Shown piece by piece: positions 6,731 to 15,334 of a stretch of 64,000 nt of DNA. Under the pieces are notes generated by a model. It searched no databases, was not told the DNA's origin, and saw only the letters and a program-made list of their open reading frames with translations. Each line of letters starts with the position of its first letter. The first letter of the stretch is position 1. This DNA comes from an uncultured Collinsella sp. (GTDB lineage: Bacteria > Actinomycetota > Coriobacteriia > Coriobacteriales > Coriobacteriaceae): the NCBI GenBank assembly GCA_900540895.1, contig UQHV01000009.1, positions 18,688 through 82,687 of the forward strand, read 5' to 3'. Both the position numbers and the translations under genes were made by a program.

Positions 6731-8248
6731 CTAGTTGGTGCTCATTCGTTTTGCTGCAGACTCGACGTAGCTTGCCATCTCATTAACGTCGCAGACGTCT
6801 TCGAAGAGGACGGGCTTGGACTCGAGCTCGGCGAGTTGTGCCGGGGCAACCGTGTTGGTTGCCTGCTCGAGCACGCGCATAGCCTCAAAGTCGTCCTCGG
6901 GAACGTCGAGCCCCAGGGCGTCGCAGCAGGCGCGCGGGAACTTGTAGGGGCTGGCGGTCGAAAGCAGCACGCGGGCCTTGGCGCCCTCGGCGGGAGCGAC
7001 CTTTTCAAAGACGTGATAGCCGCAAGCGGTGTGCGGGTCGATCACGTAGCCGTTTGCATCCCAGCAGCTCTTGATGGCGGCGCGGACCTCGTCCTCGCTG
7101 GCCCAGCCGCAGCCAAAGACGCTCTGAATCTTTGCCAGCAGATCGGCGGGAACCTCGTAGCGACCAGTCTGTGCCAGCTGCTCCATAAGGCCGGCAACGA
7201 GCTCACAGTCGCCATCGGACAGGAAGTAGAGCATGCGCTCCAGGTTAGAGCTGATGAGGATGTCCATCGAAGGCGAGATGGTCGTGAAGAACGGGCGGTT
7301 GCGGTCGTAGACGCCGGTGGTCAGGAAGTCAGCCAGCACGTTGTTCTTGTCGCTCGCGACGATGAGCTTGGCGACGGGCAGACCCATGCGCTTGGCATAG
7401 TAACCGGCCAGGATATCGCCAAAGTTGCCGGTCGGTACGCAGAACTCCACGGCGTCGCCGGCCTCGATGGCGCCGGCGCGCAACAGCTGCGCATAGGCGG
7501 CAAAGTAGTAGACGACCTGCGGTACCAGACGGCCGACGTTGATGGAGTTGGCACTCGAAAGCACCGTGCCTGCGGCCTCCAGACGCTCGGCAAGCTCCTT
7601 ATCGGCAAAGATGCGCTTGACGGCGCTCTGGGCGTCGTCAAAGTTGCCGCGGATGCCGCAGACGGCGACGTTATCGCCCTCCTGAGTGGACATCTGCAGA
7701 TTCTGTACGCGGCTGACTTTGCCCTCGGGATAAAAGACGGTGATGCCCGTGCCCGGGGCGTCGGCAAAGCCGGCGAGTGCTGCCTTGCCCGTGTCGCCCG
7801 ACGTGGCGGTGACGATCATGATGCGCTCGGCGCCGCCGTCCTGGGCGGAGGTGCGGGCCATGAGGCGGGGGAGCATCTGCAGGGCGACGTCCTTGAAGGC
7901 GCTCGTGGGGCCGCCAAAGAGCTCCATCACATAGGTCTGAGGGGCGTCGGCACCCGGTGCGGCGTCGAGTTTGACGAGCGGCGTAACCTCTTCACTCGCG
8001 AACGTGCCGCGGTATGCCTCGTCGACACACGCCGAAATTTCTTCGGCCGTGTAATCATTCAGTAACATTCCCAACACATCTTGAGCGATTTCAAAGTACG
8101 ATTTATCTGCAAGCGAGCTGATATCGACCTGCTGGGTGCCGAGCTCGTCCGAGACAAACAAACCCCCGTCGGGAGCGATGCCGGTGCGGATTGCCACCTT
8201 ACTTGAGCACGATAAAGTGCGTCCTCGTGTACTATGATAAGTTCCCAT
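6731..8248 (-). CDS. thrC: Threonine synthase
   Basis: PLP enzyme converting O-phosphohomoserine to threonine. The protein of 505 residues is the long form of the family with the N-terminal threonine-synthase domain (YHSTRGR near the start). The PLP lysine lies in TSAFKDVALQ near residue 115, and the phosphate-binding TATSGDTGKAALAGF follows near 150. I chose the ATG at 8248, because GAGGAG lies 9 bases upstream; an in-frame ATG at 8293 lacks that support. It diverges from lysC across a 104-base gap, so promoters for the first and last parts of the aspartate pathway are back to back. I see no room for, or trace of, a lysine riboswitch. Confidence 0.95.
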   Translation of the reverse strand: MGTYHSTRGRTLSCSSKVAIRTGIAPDGGLFVSDELGTQQVDISSLADKSYFEIAQDVLGMLLNDYTAEEISACVDEAYRGTFASEEVTPLVKLDAAPGADAPQTYVMELFGGPTSAFKDVALQMLPRLMARTSAQDGGAERIMIVTATSGDTGKAALAGFADAPGTGITVFYPEGKVSRVQNLQMSTQEGDNVAVCGIRGNFDDAQSAVKRIFADKELAERLEAAGTVLSSANSINVGRLVPQVVYYFAAYAQLLRAGAIEAGDAVEFCVPTGNFGDILAGYYAKRMGLPVAKLIVASDKNNVLADFLTTGVYDRNRPFFTTISPSMDILISSNLERMLYFLSDGDCELVAGLMEQLAQTGRYEVPADLLAKIQSVFGCGWASEDEVRAAIKSCWDANGYVIDPHTACGYHVFEKVAPAEGAKARVLLSTASPYKFPRACCDALGLDVPEDDFEAMRVLEQATNTVAPAQLAELESKPVLFEDVCDVNEMASYVESAAKRMSTN

Positions 8249-8352
8249 ATAACACTGCTCCTCGGATGCCTTGGTCCCAATCGGTGAAACCATGGTATCA
8301 GAGCGCGCAAAATAGGTTCGCAGAGGCTTTTTAGAAAGGTAACCTCCAGCCC

Positions 8353-9741
8353 ATGATTAAGATTGCCAAGTTTGGCGGCTCGTCGGTCGCCGACGCCGAA
8401 CACTTCAAGAAGATCAAGGCCATCGTCGACGCCGACCCTGCCCGCCGTTTTGTGGTGGTTTCCGCCTGCGGCCGCCGCTTTAAGGGCGACACCAAGGTGA
8501 CCGACCTGCTCTACCTGGTTAACGCGCACGTTAAGTATCACGTGTCGTGCGAGGAACTGCTCGAGGACATTGGCCAGCGCTATTTTGATATTGCTGACGA
8601 GCTGGAGCTCACCTATCCCATCCGCGAGGAGTTTGCGGCCTTTGCCGAGCGCGCCCGCTCGGGCGGTTACTCTACCGAGGAGCTCGTGAGCCGCGGCGAG
8701 TATTTCACCGCTCGCCTGATGGCCGAGTACCTGGGCCTGCCGTTCCTGGACGCCGCGACGGTTGTGGCGTTCCATCACGACGGTACGCTCAGCATGAATC
8801 GCACCTCCGAGCTGGTGCAGGAGTACGGTCAGCAGGGCGGCTTTGTTATGCCCGGTTTCTACGGCGCGACGCGTGAGGGCCAGATCAAGCTGCTCGATCG
8901 TGGCGGCGGCGATATCTCGGGCTCGATTTTGGCTAAGTGCCTGGGCGCCGACCTTTACGAGAACTGGACCGACGTCTCGGGTTTCTATTCTGCGGATCCG
9001 CGTATTGTTCCGGAGGCTCAGCCCATTGCGCGCGTTACCTACGAGGAGCTGCGCGAGCTTTCGTACATGGGCGCAAGCGTCCTGCACGAGGAAGCCGTGT
9101 TCCCCGTGCGCGAGGCGGGTATTCCGCTGGTCATCAAGAACACCAATGCGCCGCAGGACCCCGGCACCATCATTAGCGAGACGGCTGATGAGGGTGAGGC
9201 CGAGCCCATCATTACCGGCGTGACCGGCAAACGCGGTTTTGTCGCCATCAACGTGGCCCGCGACCGCACCAAGCCCCGTGTCGGCTTTATGCGCCGTGCG
9301 CTTTCGGTGTTCGAGCGCTATGACGTTTCCGTCGAGCACATGCCTACCGGTGTCGACCGCTTTGGCGCCGTGGTGCAGGAGCAGGATGTGCACGACTCGC
9401 TGTACTCGCTCGTGAGCGACATTCAGCAGGAGGTCGAGCCGCTCGAGATCGAGGTTGTCGAGGGCTTGGCGCTTATCGCTACCGTTGGCCGCAACCTGCG
9501 CGGTCGTGCCGGCATCTCGGGCCACCTGTTTGGCATGCTTGGCCAGGCCGGCGTGAGCGTGCGTATGATTTCGCAGAGCTGCGACGAGATCAACATCATT
9601 ATCGGTGTCGAGGAGAAGGACTTCGACCTGGCGATTCGGACCATTTACCGTGCCTTCTCCGACGAGAACGGCATTGTGAAGGTCTCCGACTTGGAGGCTC
9701 CCACGCCGGTCGATCCCACCCTGGCTGCGCTCCACAAGTAG
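8353..9741 (+). CDS. lysC: Aspartate kinase
   Basis: Catalyses ATP-dependent phosphorylation of aspartate, the committed step to lysine, threonine and methionine. It has 462 residues, the single-function form. The N-terminal KFGGSSVAD is the kinase signature, with the substrate region LLDRGGGDISGS near residue 180. After ~residue 295 come two ACT-type regulatory segments (ending with VGRNLRGRAGISGHLFGML and SQSCDEINIIIGV), implying feedback control by an end product. It has no homoserine dehydrogenase extension. It is followed by a hairpin terminator and then asd, giving the next enzyme of the pathway on the same strand. Confidence 0.95.
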   Translation: MIKIAKFGGSSVADAEHFKKIKAIVDADPARRFVVVSACGRRFKGDTKVTDLLYLVNAHVKYHVSCEELLEDIGQRYFDIADELELTYPIREEFAAFAERARSGGYSTEELVSRGEYFTARLMAEYLGLPFLDAATVVAFHHDGTLSMNRTSELVQEYGQQGGFVMPGFYGATREGQIKLLDRGGGDISGSILAKCLGADLYENWTDVSGFYSADPRIVPEAQPIARVTYEELRELSYMGASVLHEEAVFPVREAGIPLVIKNTNAPQDPGTIISETADEGEAEPIITGVTGKRGFVAINVARDRTKPRVGFMRRALSVFERYDVSVEHMPTGVDRFGAVVQEQDVHDSLYSLVSDIQQEVEPLEIEVVEGLALIATVGRNLRGRAGISGHLFGMLGQAGVSVRMISQSCDEINIIIGVEEKDFDLAIRTIYRAFSDENGIVKVSDLEAPTPVDPTLAALHK

Positions 9742-9814
9742 CTACTATCTCGCTAGATTTTTGGGACTCGCCTCAAAAATCTACGGCGGGGCGTTTCGTT
9801 TCGGTTTCGTTTCG

Positions 9815-9841
9815 ACGGGGCGGGTTTCGTGTCCGCCCCGT
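9815..9841 (+). terminator. Hairpin terminator between lysC and asd
   Basis: ACGGGGCGG (9815-9823) pairs with CCGCCCCGT (9833-9841), followed by TCTTGT. A second, AT-rich hairpin (9755-9782) lies between it and the lysC stop. Together they suggest that asd has its own promoter in 9842-9900 or receives only part of the lysC transcript. Confidence 0.6.
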
Positions 9842-9915
9842 TCTTGTATACACTGACAACAATAATCAGCCTGCTCGGCGTGCGGGCAAAAGCCAAAACC
9901 TTTAAAGGGGGAAGC

Positions 9916-10941
9916 ATGAAACAGTACACGGTTGCTATTTTGGGCGCGACGGGAGCCGTGGGCACCCAGATGCTCGAGTGCCTCAACGAGCAGGAGTTCC
10001 CGGTCGGCAAGCTCAAGCTGTTGGCAAGTGCACGCTCCGCGGGTAAGACCGTTGAGTTCCGCGGTGAGCAGATCGTGATCGAAGAGGCTTGCCCCGAGGC
10101 CTTTGAGGGCTGCGACATCGTACTTGGCGCTGCCGGCGACGATATCGCGAAGGAGCTGCTGCCCGAGGCCGTCAAGCGCGGCGCGGTCGTGGTCGACAAC
10201 AGCCACGCCTTCCGCATGGATCCCGAGGTACCGCTGGTCGTGCCCGAGATCAATGCCGACGATATCAAGTGGCATCATGGCCTTATCGCCAACCCCAACT
10301 GCGCGACCATCATCGGCCTGGTTCCCACGTGGCCGCTGCATCAGCTCGCCGGCGTGAAGCGCATGATCGTCTCCACGTATCAGGCGGCTTCGGGTGCCGG
10401 CGCTCCCGGTATGGCCGAGCTCGAGGCTCAGCTGGCCGCCCTGGGCCGCGGCGAGGAGATTCCCGAGCCGCGCGCATTTGCCGCCCAGCTGGCGAGCAAC
10501 CTGATTCCGCAGATTGGCGGCGTCAAGGAGGAGGGCTTTACCTCCGAGGAGATGAAGCTGCAAAACGAGGGCCGCAAGATCATGCACCTGCCCGAGCTGC
10601 GCGTGAACTGCACCTGTGTGCGCGTGCCCGTGCTGCGCTCGCACTCCGAGAGCATTACGCTTGAGTTTGAGCGCGACATTACGGTTGACGAGGCCCGTGC
10701 TGCGCTGGCTGCCGCTCCCGGCGTCAAGCTGGTTGACGATATGGCTGCCGAGGATGCGCACGACCGCTTCCCCATGCCGATGGATACGTCCGACCAGGAT
10801 TTGATTTGGGTCGGTCGCGTGCGCCGCGACATCTCGAACCCCGAGGCCGCGCGTGGCATCACCTTCTGGTGCTGCGGCGACCAAATCCGTAAGGGCGCGG
10901 CAACCAACGCCGTCCAGATCGCTAAGCTGCTCTGCGAGTAG
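9916..10941 (+). CDS. asd: Aspartate-semialdehyde dehydrogenase
   Basis: NADPH-dependent reduction of aspartyl phosphate to the semialdehyde, the second step of the aspartate pathway. It has 341 residues. The N-terminal dinucleotide motif is LGATGAVGTQML, the catalytic cysteine is Cys129 in NPNCATI, and a substrate-binding STYQAASGAG segment follows near residue 155. The start is the ATG at 9916 with GGGGGAAG just upstream; the frame is open further 5' but without a ribosome binding site. With lysC, thrC and thrB nearby, only homoserine dehydrogenase is missing from the threonine branch in this window. A large structured element begins 13 bases after its stop codon. Confidence 0.95.
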   Translation: MKQYTVAILGATGAVGTQMLECLNEQEFPVGKLKLLASARSAGKTVEFRGEQIVIEEACPEAFEGCDIVLGAAGDDIAKELLPEAVKRGAVVVDNSHAFRMDPEVPLVVPEINADDIKWHHGLIANPNCATIIGLVPTWPLHQLAGVKRMIVSTYQAASGAGAPGMAELEAQLAALGRGEEIPEPRAFAAQLASNLIPQIGGVKEEGFTSEEMKLQNEGRKIMHLPELRVNCTCVRVPVLRSHSESITLEFERDITVDEARAALAAAPGVKLVDDMAAEDAHDRFPMPMDTSDQDLIWVGRVRRDISNPEAARGITFWCCGDQIRKGAATNAVQIAKLLCE

Positions 10942-10953
10942 CGTGACCTGTCC

Positions 10954-11083
10954 GGCGGGGGCCGGGCTTAGTTTTCAGAACGTCCTCGACCATGTGTGGC
11001 GCCTTGTCCTGCTCCTTCGGAGCCGCGGACAAGGCGCCACACTGGTCTGCGGAGTGTTCTGAAAACTAAGCCCAGCCCCCGCC
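10954..11083 (+). repeat. Two-storey 3' hairpin element, copy C (after asd)
   Basis: The outer arms 10954-10981 and 11056-11083 match at 27 of 28 positions. The inner arms 10994-11009 and 11027-11042 are a perfect 16-base pair topped by GCTCC-TTC-GGAGC. The internal loops read GTCCTC (10982-10987) and TGCGGAGT (11048-11055), as in copies A and B read on their gene strands. GACCA (10988-10992) pairs with TGGTC (11043-11047) where the others have GGAC/GTCC. Most of the 746-base gap 10942-11687 is made of this and two other hairpins; no gene is visible in it. Confidence 0.85.
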
Positions 11084-11175
11084 TGCGGCGACGCTGCTGC
11101 AAGCGATCTGCGATGGGGTCGTTGTCGGTTGGGGCCGCTGGGCTGATGTGGGGGCACGTGGCTGTTGCGGGCCCT

Positions 11176-11223
11176 AGTCCCGGCGGCGACCCCGGCGCTT
11201 CGCGCCTGCCGCCTTTTGGGACT
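11176..11223. other. GC-rich nested hairpin
   Basis: AGTCCC (11176-11181) pairs with GGGACT (11218-11223), GCGGC with GCCGC inside it, and GGCGC (11194-11198) with GCGCC (11202-11206) at the top. It lies in the gap between asd and the methyltransferase gene and lacks the loop words of the two-storey elements. Confidence 0.45.
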
Positions 11224-11346
11224 GTGGAGCGCCGCCGGCAGCTGCGGCGCTGTTGCGCCTGCTGCCTGCGGGAACTTTGGGGTTGAGGCGGTAACTTTGG
11301 CGCGCCTGTGTTTGTTGCTTGTGAGGGCTTAGGGGTTGATGCGAAT

Positions 11347-11528
11347 CGAAGGTGAATGGTTTTCCGGGAAGTGAACGACCTATTTTGGACCCTTGAAGCA
11401 TCGGCATATTTTGGCCGCCATTTCCTGCGGTTTTATCGCATGAATCCTGCTGTTTTGCAATTAAAAAATGCGGATGCTTCGGGGCCCTAGTTTTACTCGT
11501 CCACTTCTCGGAAAACCATTCACCTTCG
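11347..11528. repeat. Long imperfect inverted repeat ahead of the methyltransferase gene
   Basis: The 20-base arms 11347-11366 and 11509-11528 are perfect inverted copies. Pairing continues inward with interruptions: AAGTG/CACTT, then 11395-11412 against 11463-11480 at 16 of 18 positions. The whole 182 bases could fold into one long hairpin. No reading frame within it looks coding. Confidence 0.7.
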
Positions 11529-11687
11529 TTTTTGCCGGACATCGTTTTGGGCGTTGCGACTCGGTATCGGCCGATATTGAGAGGGAAAACGCCCTCTCTT
11601 GGACAATCGAGTCTGTCCGGACGCATCTGCGGGAGTTGTCTGCACAATTCGCGGTATTATGTTGCGGAGTTTTGAAAGGAGCCGCTG

Positions 11688-12266
11688 GTGGTCACGACGA
11701 CGTTTGCTTCGCCTTTGGGCGAAATCTTGCTTGCCGCTGATGGCCGCGGTTTGACAGGGCTTTGGTTTGAGGGGCAGGAGCACTTTGGCTCCACGCTTCT
11801 CAAAGAAGATGCGGAGTATGTCGTAGGTGCCGATGCAGTTTCTGGTACCGGTGGGATGTCTTCGGTGGGTCCCGCAAATGGTGCGGCGTCTTCGGTGCTT
11901 GAGCGTTCTTGGGCTTGGTTGAATGCTTATTTTGCGGGGCAGGAGCCTCGGTTTACACCGCCGTTGCATATGATTGGTACGGCGTTTCAGCGTGAAGTTT
12001 GGTTTGAGCTGCTTTCTATTCCGCGTGGCGAGGTCGCTACGTATGGCGAGATCGCCCAACGTGTTGCGGCTCGACATCGTGCACCGGGAAACGAGGCGCC
12101 CGTTGTGTCTCCTCGTGCGGTGGGGGCTGCGGTCGCACGTAATCCCATTTCGATTATCGTGCCGTGCCATCGCGTGGTGGCGGCCGACGGATCGCTCAAC
12201 GGATATGCCGGCGGCCTTGACCGCAAGGAGTGGCTGCTGCGGCTCGAGGGTGCGTACGAGGAGTAA
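11688..12266 (+). CDS. ogt: Methylated-DNA--protein-cysteine methyltransferase
   Basis: Suicide repair protein that moves alkyl groups from O6-alkylguanine to its own cysteine. It has 192 residues, longer than E. coli Ogt because of an insert near residues 50-70. The active cysteine is Cys160 in IIVPCHRVV, and the DNA-binding region (GEVATYGEIAQRV, then RAVGAAVARNP) precedes it as expected. The start is the GTG at 11688 with AAAGGAG 6 bases upstream. It is monocistronic by appearance: a structured gap lies upstream, and a two-component operon follows after 228 bases. The gene name is by analogy; ogt and the Ada C-terminal domain share these motifs. Confidence 0.9.
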   Translation: MVTTTFASPLGEILLAADGRGLTGLWFEGQEHFGSTLLKEDAEYVVGADAVSGTGGMSSVGPANGAASSVLERSWAWLNAYFAGQEPRFTPPLHMIGTAFQREVWFELLSIPRGEVATYGEIAQRVAARHRAPGNEAPVVSPRAVGAAVARNPISIIVPCHRVVAADGSLNGYAGGLDRKEWLLRLEGAYEE

Positions 12267-12359
12267 CGCTCGAACACTTTGCATAGCCAAGACGCCGTGA
12301 AAGAACGAGTCGCCGTCTTTTCGCGACCGGCATGCGTTCAAGCGCTCGACATCTGAGCC

Positions 12360-12429
12360 TTAAGTTTGGTTAAGCCATATCCTGCGTATTTGAAAACGCG
12401 CAGGTTGAGCAGCTAAGGCTGCACTAAGG
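12360..12429 (+). promoter_or_regulatory. Direct repeats resembling OmpR-family binding sites
   Basis: TTAAG occurs at 12360-12364 and 12370-12374 (10-base period), and CTAAGG at 12413-12418 and 12424-12429 (11-base period). Tandem half sites spaced by one helical turn are typical of OmpR/PhoB/PhoP response regulators. They lie 65-135 bases before the response regulator gene, which suggests autoregulation. Confidence 0.4.
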
Positions 12430-12494
12430 CAGCTTTCGGTGCGCTATCATCGGCAGTATCGAAACCTGTATAGCCGTGCGCTAAAGGAACAACT

Positions 12495-13184
12495 ATGAAG
12501 CTGATGCTTGCCGAGGACGAACCCGGCCTCTCCCGTGCCCTTACCGCGATTCTTCAACATAGCGACTACGAGGTCGACACCGCCCTCGACGGTCTGACGG
12601 CGCTCGAATATCTGCTCGCCAACGACTATGACGCCGCAATCCTAGATATCATGATGCCCGGCATGGATGGCATCGAGGTGCTCAAGTGCACGCGCGCCGC
12701 CGGCAAGCGACTGCCCATCATCATGCTCACGGCAAAAAGCGAGGTGTCCGATAAGGTCGAGGGCCTGGATGCTGGTGCCAACGATTACCTGACCAAGCCG
12801 TTTGCCGCCAAGGAACTGCTTGCGCGTATTCGTGCCATGACGCGCGCGGCGACGGCAATTGACGCCACGACGCTCAGTGTGGGCAACGTGCGCCTCGACA
12901 CGGCGGCTTGCACACTCGTTGGGCCTTTGGGCGAGGAACATCTGGCCAACCGTGAGTTTCAGCTTATGGAGCTCTTTATGCGTAACGCCGGCACGCGCAT
13001 GCCCACCGAGCGTCTGATGCTCGGGGTTTGGGGTGAGGACGCACCCGAAGGCGCTAACGTGGTGTGGGTCTACATCTCGTACCTGCGCAAAAAGCTGACG
13101 GCGCTGGGTGCCAATGTGGCCATCCGCGCGTCGCGCAATCAGGGATATTCGCTTGAGGTTGTCGAGGAAGGCGAACAGGCGTGA
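12495..13184 (+). CDS. OmpR-family response regulator
   Basis: DNA-binding response regulator of 229 residues. The receiver domain (1-115) has the acidic pair in AEDE, phosphoacceptor Asp51 in AILDIMMPGMDG, and the lysine in YLTKPFAAKEL. The winged-helix output domain fills ~125-225, with the usual VWVYISYLRKKL recognition helix region. It overlaps the histidine kinase gene by 4 bases and precedes an ABC exporter, the layout of peptide-antibiotic sensing and detoxification systems. It most likely regulates that exporter and itself. Confidence 0.93.
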   Translation: MKLMLAEDEPGLSRALTAILQHSDYEVDTALDGLTALEYLLANDYDAAILDIMMPGMDGIEVLKCTRAAGKRLPIIMLTAKSEVSDKVEGLDAGANDYLTKPFAAKELLARIRAMTRAATAIDATTLSVGNVRLDTAACTLVGPLGEEHLANREFQLMELFMRNAGTRMPTERLMLGVWGEDAPEGANVVWVYISYLRKKLTALGANVAIRASRNQGYSLEVVEEGEQA

Positions 13185-14542
13185 GCGTGCGCGCGTGGTG
13201 CAAACGCATGACGGAGCGGTTTCACGCCGCCTCGAGTAGTACGGGGCGGGCAAATTCTGTTGACGCATTGGGCTGCCGCCTGCGTCGCAAGTTTATCCTC
13301 GTTGCCATGGGCGCCGTGACCGTGGTGCTCACGCTCATCATCGCCGGCATCAACATCGTCAATTATTCGCATGTCTGCAAGATGGCCGACGCTCGCCTGG
13401 ACTATATCCTGGCGGGCAAGGACGGTATCGATTGGGGGGACGAGCCTAAAGACGATCCCACTAATGGCAAGGATGCCGGCGATAGCCAGGCGGGCGTTCG
13501 CATCAGGCACTTCGAAGGCATGACGGCGGAGTCTCCCTTCGACACGCGCTACTTTACGGTGACGATTGACGCCGGACAGGTTGCCGATGTCAATACGGCC
13601 CGCATTGCCGCGGTGGGCGCCAAGCGCGCTGCATGCATCGCTGCAGGACTATATTCCAAGGGTTGGACCTCGGGCTTTTCTGGTAACTACCGCTATACGG
13701 TTACGGTTCAGGGCGACGAGACCACCTATGTGTTCGTGGACTGCTCGCGTGAGCTTGCAAGCTTTCATTCGTTTTTGAGCGCGAGCGTGGCGATCAGTTG
13801 CATTGGCTGGCTGGCGGTGCTTGCAATTGTGGCGGGTGCCTCGGGTGCGGTGATTCGACCGATGGTCGAGAGCTACAGCAAGCAAAAGCGCTTTATTACC
13901 GATGCAAGCCACGAGATCAAGACGCCGTTGGCCGTGATTGATGCCGCTAACGAGGTACAGGAAATTGAGAGCGGCGAGAGCGAGTGGACGCAGAGCATTC
14001 ACGAGCAGGTCGCGCGGCTGACGGCGCTGACGGAGCGTCTGGTGTTCTTGGCGCGTATGGACGAGGGTTCGGCCGGCTTTACCATGACATCGATCGATCT
14101 TTCAGAGGCCGTGGACAAGGCTACGGCACCGTTTGAATCGGTGGCGGTTTCGCGCGGAAAGCGGCTGTCGACGTCGATCGCGAGCGGTGTGCGGGCCCAT
14201 GCCGATGCCGCGGCAGTGGCGCAGGTTGTTGAGCTGCTGCTGGACAATGCCACACGCTACGCAAGCGAGGACAGCGTGATTGAGCTGAGCCTGCGTGCCG
14301 TTTCGCGCGGTCAGGGTAAAGGTGCCGCCGAGCTTGTCGTATCGAACGCCGTGGACGAGCTGCCCGAAGGCGACCTGGACCGATTGTTCGACCGCTTCTA
14401 TCGTGCAGACGTATCGCGCAGCTCCAAGACGGGCGGCTCGGGCGTGGGCCTATCCGTGATACGAGCCATCGCCGAAGCCCATGGCGGGAGCGCTTCTGCC
14501 TGCGGCCACGGCAACCAGATTACCTTCACCGTCCGCCTCTAA
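13181..14542 (+). CDS. Sensor histidine kinase
   Basis: Membrane kinase of 453 residues. There is one membrane helix near residues 40-62 and a second near 195-220, with an extracytoplasmic domain of ~130 residues between them. The cytoplasmic part has the H-box DASHEIKTPL (His244), the N-box LLLDNATRYA, the F-box LFDRFYRAD and the G-box GSGVGLSVIRAIAEAHGG. It starts at the GTG at 13181, overlapping the regulator gene by four bases. The substantial external domain means it probably senses a ligand itself, unlike the short intramembrane-sensing BceS kinases, which rely on their transporter; the signal is unknown. Confidence 0.92.
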   Translation: MSVRAWCKRMTERFHAASSSTGRANSVDALGCRLRRKFILVAMGAVTVVLTLIIAGINIVNYSHVCKMADARLDYILAGKDGIDWGDEPKDDPTNGKDAGDSQAGVRIRHFEGMTAESPFDTRYFTVTIDAGQVADVNTARIAAVGAKRAACIAAGLYSKGWTSGFSGNYRYTVTVQGDETTYVFVDCSRELASFHSFLSASVAISCIGWLAVLAIVAGASGAVIRPMVESYSKQKRFITDASHEIKTPLAVIDAANEVQEIESGESEWTQSIHEQVARLTALTERLVFLARMDEGSAGFTMTSIDLSEAVDKATAPFESVAVSRGKRLSTSIASGVRAHADAAAVAQVVELLLDNATRYASEDSVIELSLRAVSRGQGKGAAELVVSNAVDELPEGDLDRLFDRFYRADVSRSSKTGGSGVGLSVIRAIAEAHGGSASACGHGNQITFTVRL

Positions 14543-14544
14543 AA

Positions 14545-14577
14545 CCTACCAAAATAAACCTGTCCCTTTTTGGTCGG
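14545..14577 (-). repeat. GGGACAGG repeat, reverse orientation
   Basis: Read on the minus strand it is CCAAAAAGGGACAGGTTTA followed by TTTTGGTAGG. ACCAAAA and TTTTTGGT form a short dyad around the GGGACAGG core. Similar units occur at 22498, 23704, 37349, 54963 and 59846. It lies between the kinase and ABC genes. Confidence 0.75.
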
Positions 14578-14627
14578 TGCGAAATGGGTAATACTAAGGA
14601 GTTATCCGACCAGATGGGAATTAATCG

Positions 14628-15329
14628 ATGGCTTATATCGAATTCAAAGACGTCATCAAGGCGTACGGCGAGGGCGATGCCCGCATTCACGCGCTCGACG
14701 GCGCGAGCTTTACCGTTGAGCGCGGTGAGCTCGCCATTATCCTGGGCGCCTCGGGTGCCGGCAAGACCACGGCGCTCAACATCCTGGGCGGCATGGATAC
14801 GGTAACCTCCGGCACCGTGACGGTGGACGGGCGCGACGTGAGCTCCGCCAACGAGGCGCAGCTCGTGGAATACCGCCGTGCCGACGTCGGCTTTGTCTTC
14901 CAGTTCTACAATCTGGTCCCCAACCTGACGGCGCTCGAAAATGTCGAGCTTGCGGCGCAGATTTGCCCCGATTCGCTCGATGCCGAACAGACGCTTCGCC
15001 AGGTTGGCCTGGGCGGGCGCCTCGCCAACTTTCCGGCGCAGCTTTCGGGCGGCGAGCAGCAGCGCGTGTCCATTGCACGCGCACTGGCCAAGAATCCCAA
15101 GCTGCTCCTGTGCGACGAGCCCACGGGTGCACTCGACTACAAAACCGGTAAGCAGATTTTGCAGCTGTTGCAGGATACCTGCCGCAAGCAGGGCATTACG
15201 GTCATCATCATCACGCACAACTCCGCGCTCGCGCCCATGGCCGATCGTCTGATCCGCTTTAAGAGTGGTCGCGTGGAGAGCGAGACAGTTCAACAAAATC
15301 CCGTGCCTATCGAGACGATCGAGTGGTAG
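14628..15329 (+). CDS. ABC transporter ATP-binding protein (MacB/LolD-type)
   Basis: A 233-residue ATPase of the family that pairs with FtsX-type permeases. Walker A is LGASGAGKTTALN near residue 38, the signature is LSGGEQQRVSIARAL near 140, Walker B is LLLCDEPTGALD near 160, and the H-loop is ITHNS. These permease partners often work by mechanotransmission in peptide export or antibiotic removal rather than classic import. The stop codon lies just before the permease start, so the two are translated together. The two-component genes directly upstream are the likely regulators. Confidence 0.93.
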   Translation: MAYIEFKDVIKAYGEGDARIHALDGASFTVERGELAIILGASGAGKTTALNILGGMDTVTSGTVTVDGRDVSSANEAQLVEYRRADVGFVFQFYNLVPNLTALENVELAAQICPDSLDAEQTLRQVGLGGRLANFPAQLSGGEQQRVSIARALAKNPKLLLCDEPTGALDYKTGKQILQLLQDTCRKQGITVIIITHNSALAPMADRLIRFKSGRVESETVQQNPVPIETIEW

Positions 15330-15334
15330 CGCCC

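Noticed and set aside
6602..8065. Open frame of 487 codons opposite thrC
   Set aside because: Shadow of threonine synthase; no start signal and no recognisable family.
8249..8352. Lysine riboswitch or T-box ahead of lysC
   Set aside because: The divergent gap is only 104 bases and shows no aptamer-like helices; nothing supports a riboswitch.
8059..9735. Long open frame (558 codons) on the strand opposite lysC
   Set aside because: It is the antisense of a clear aspartate kinase, in the frame that stays open in GC-rich codon use; its translation has no domain pattern and no ribosome binding site.
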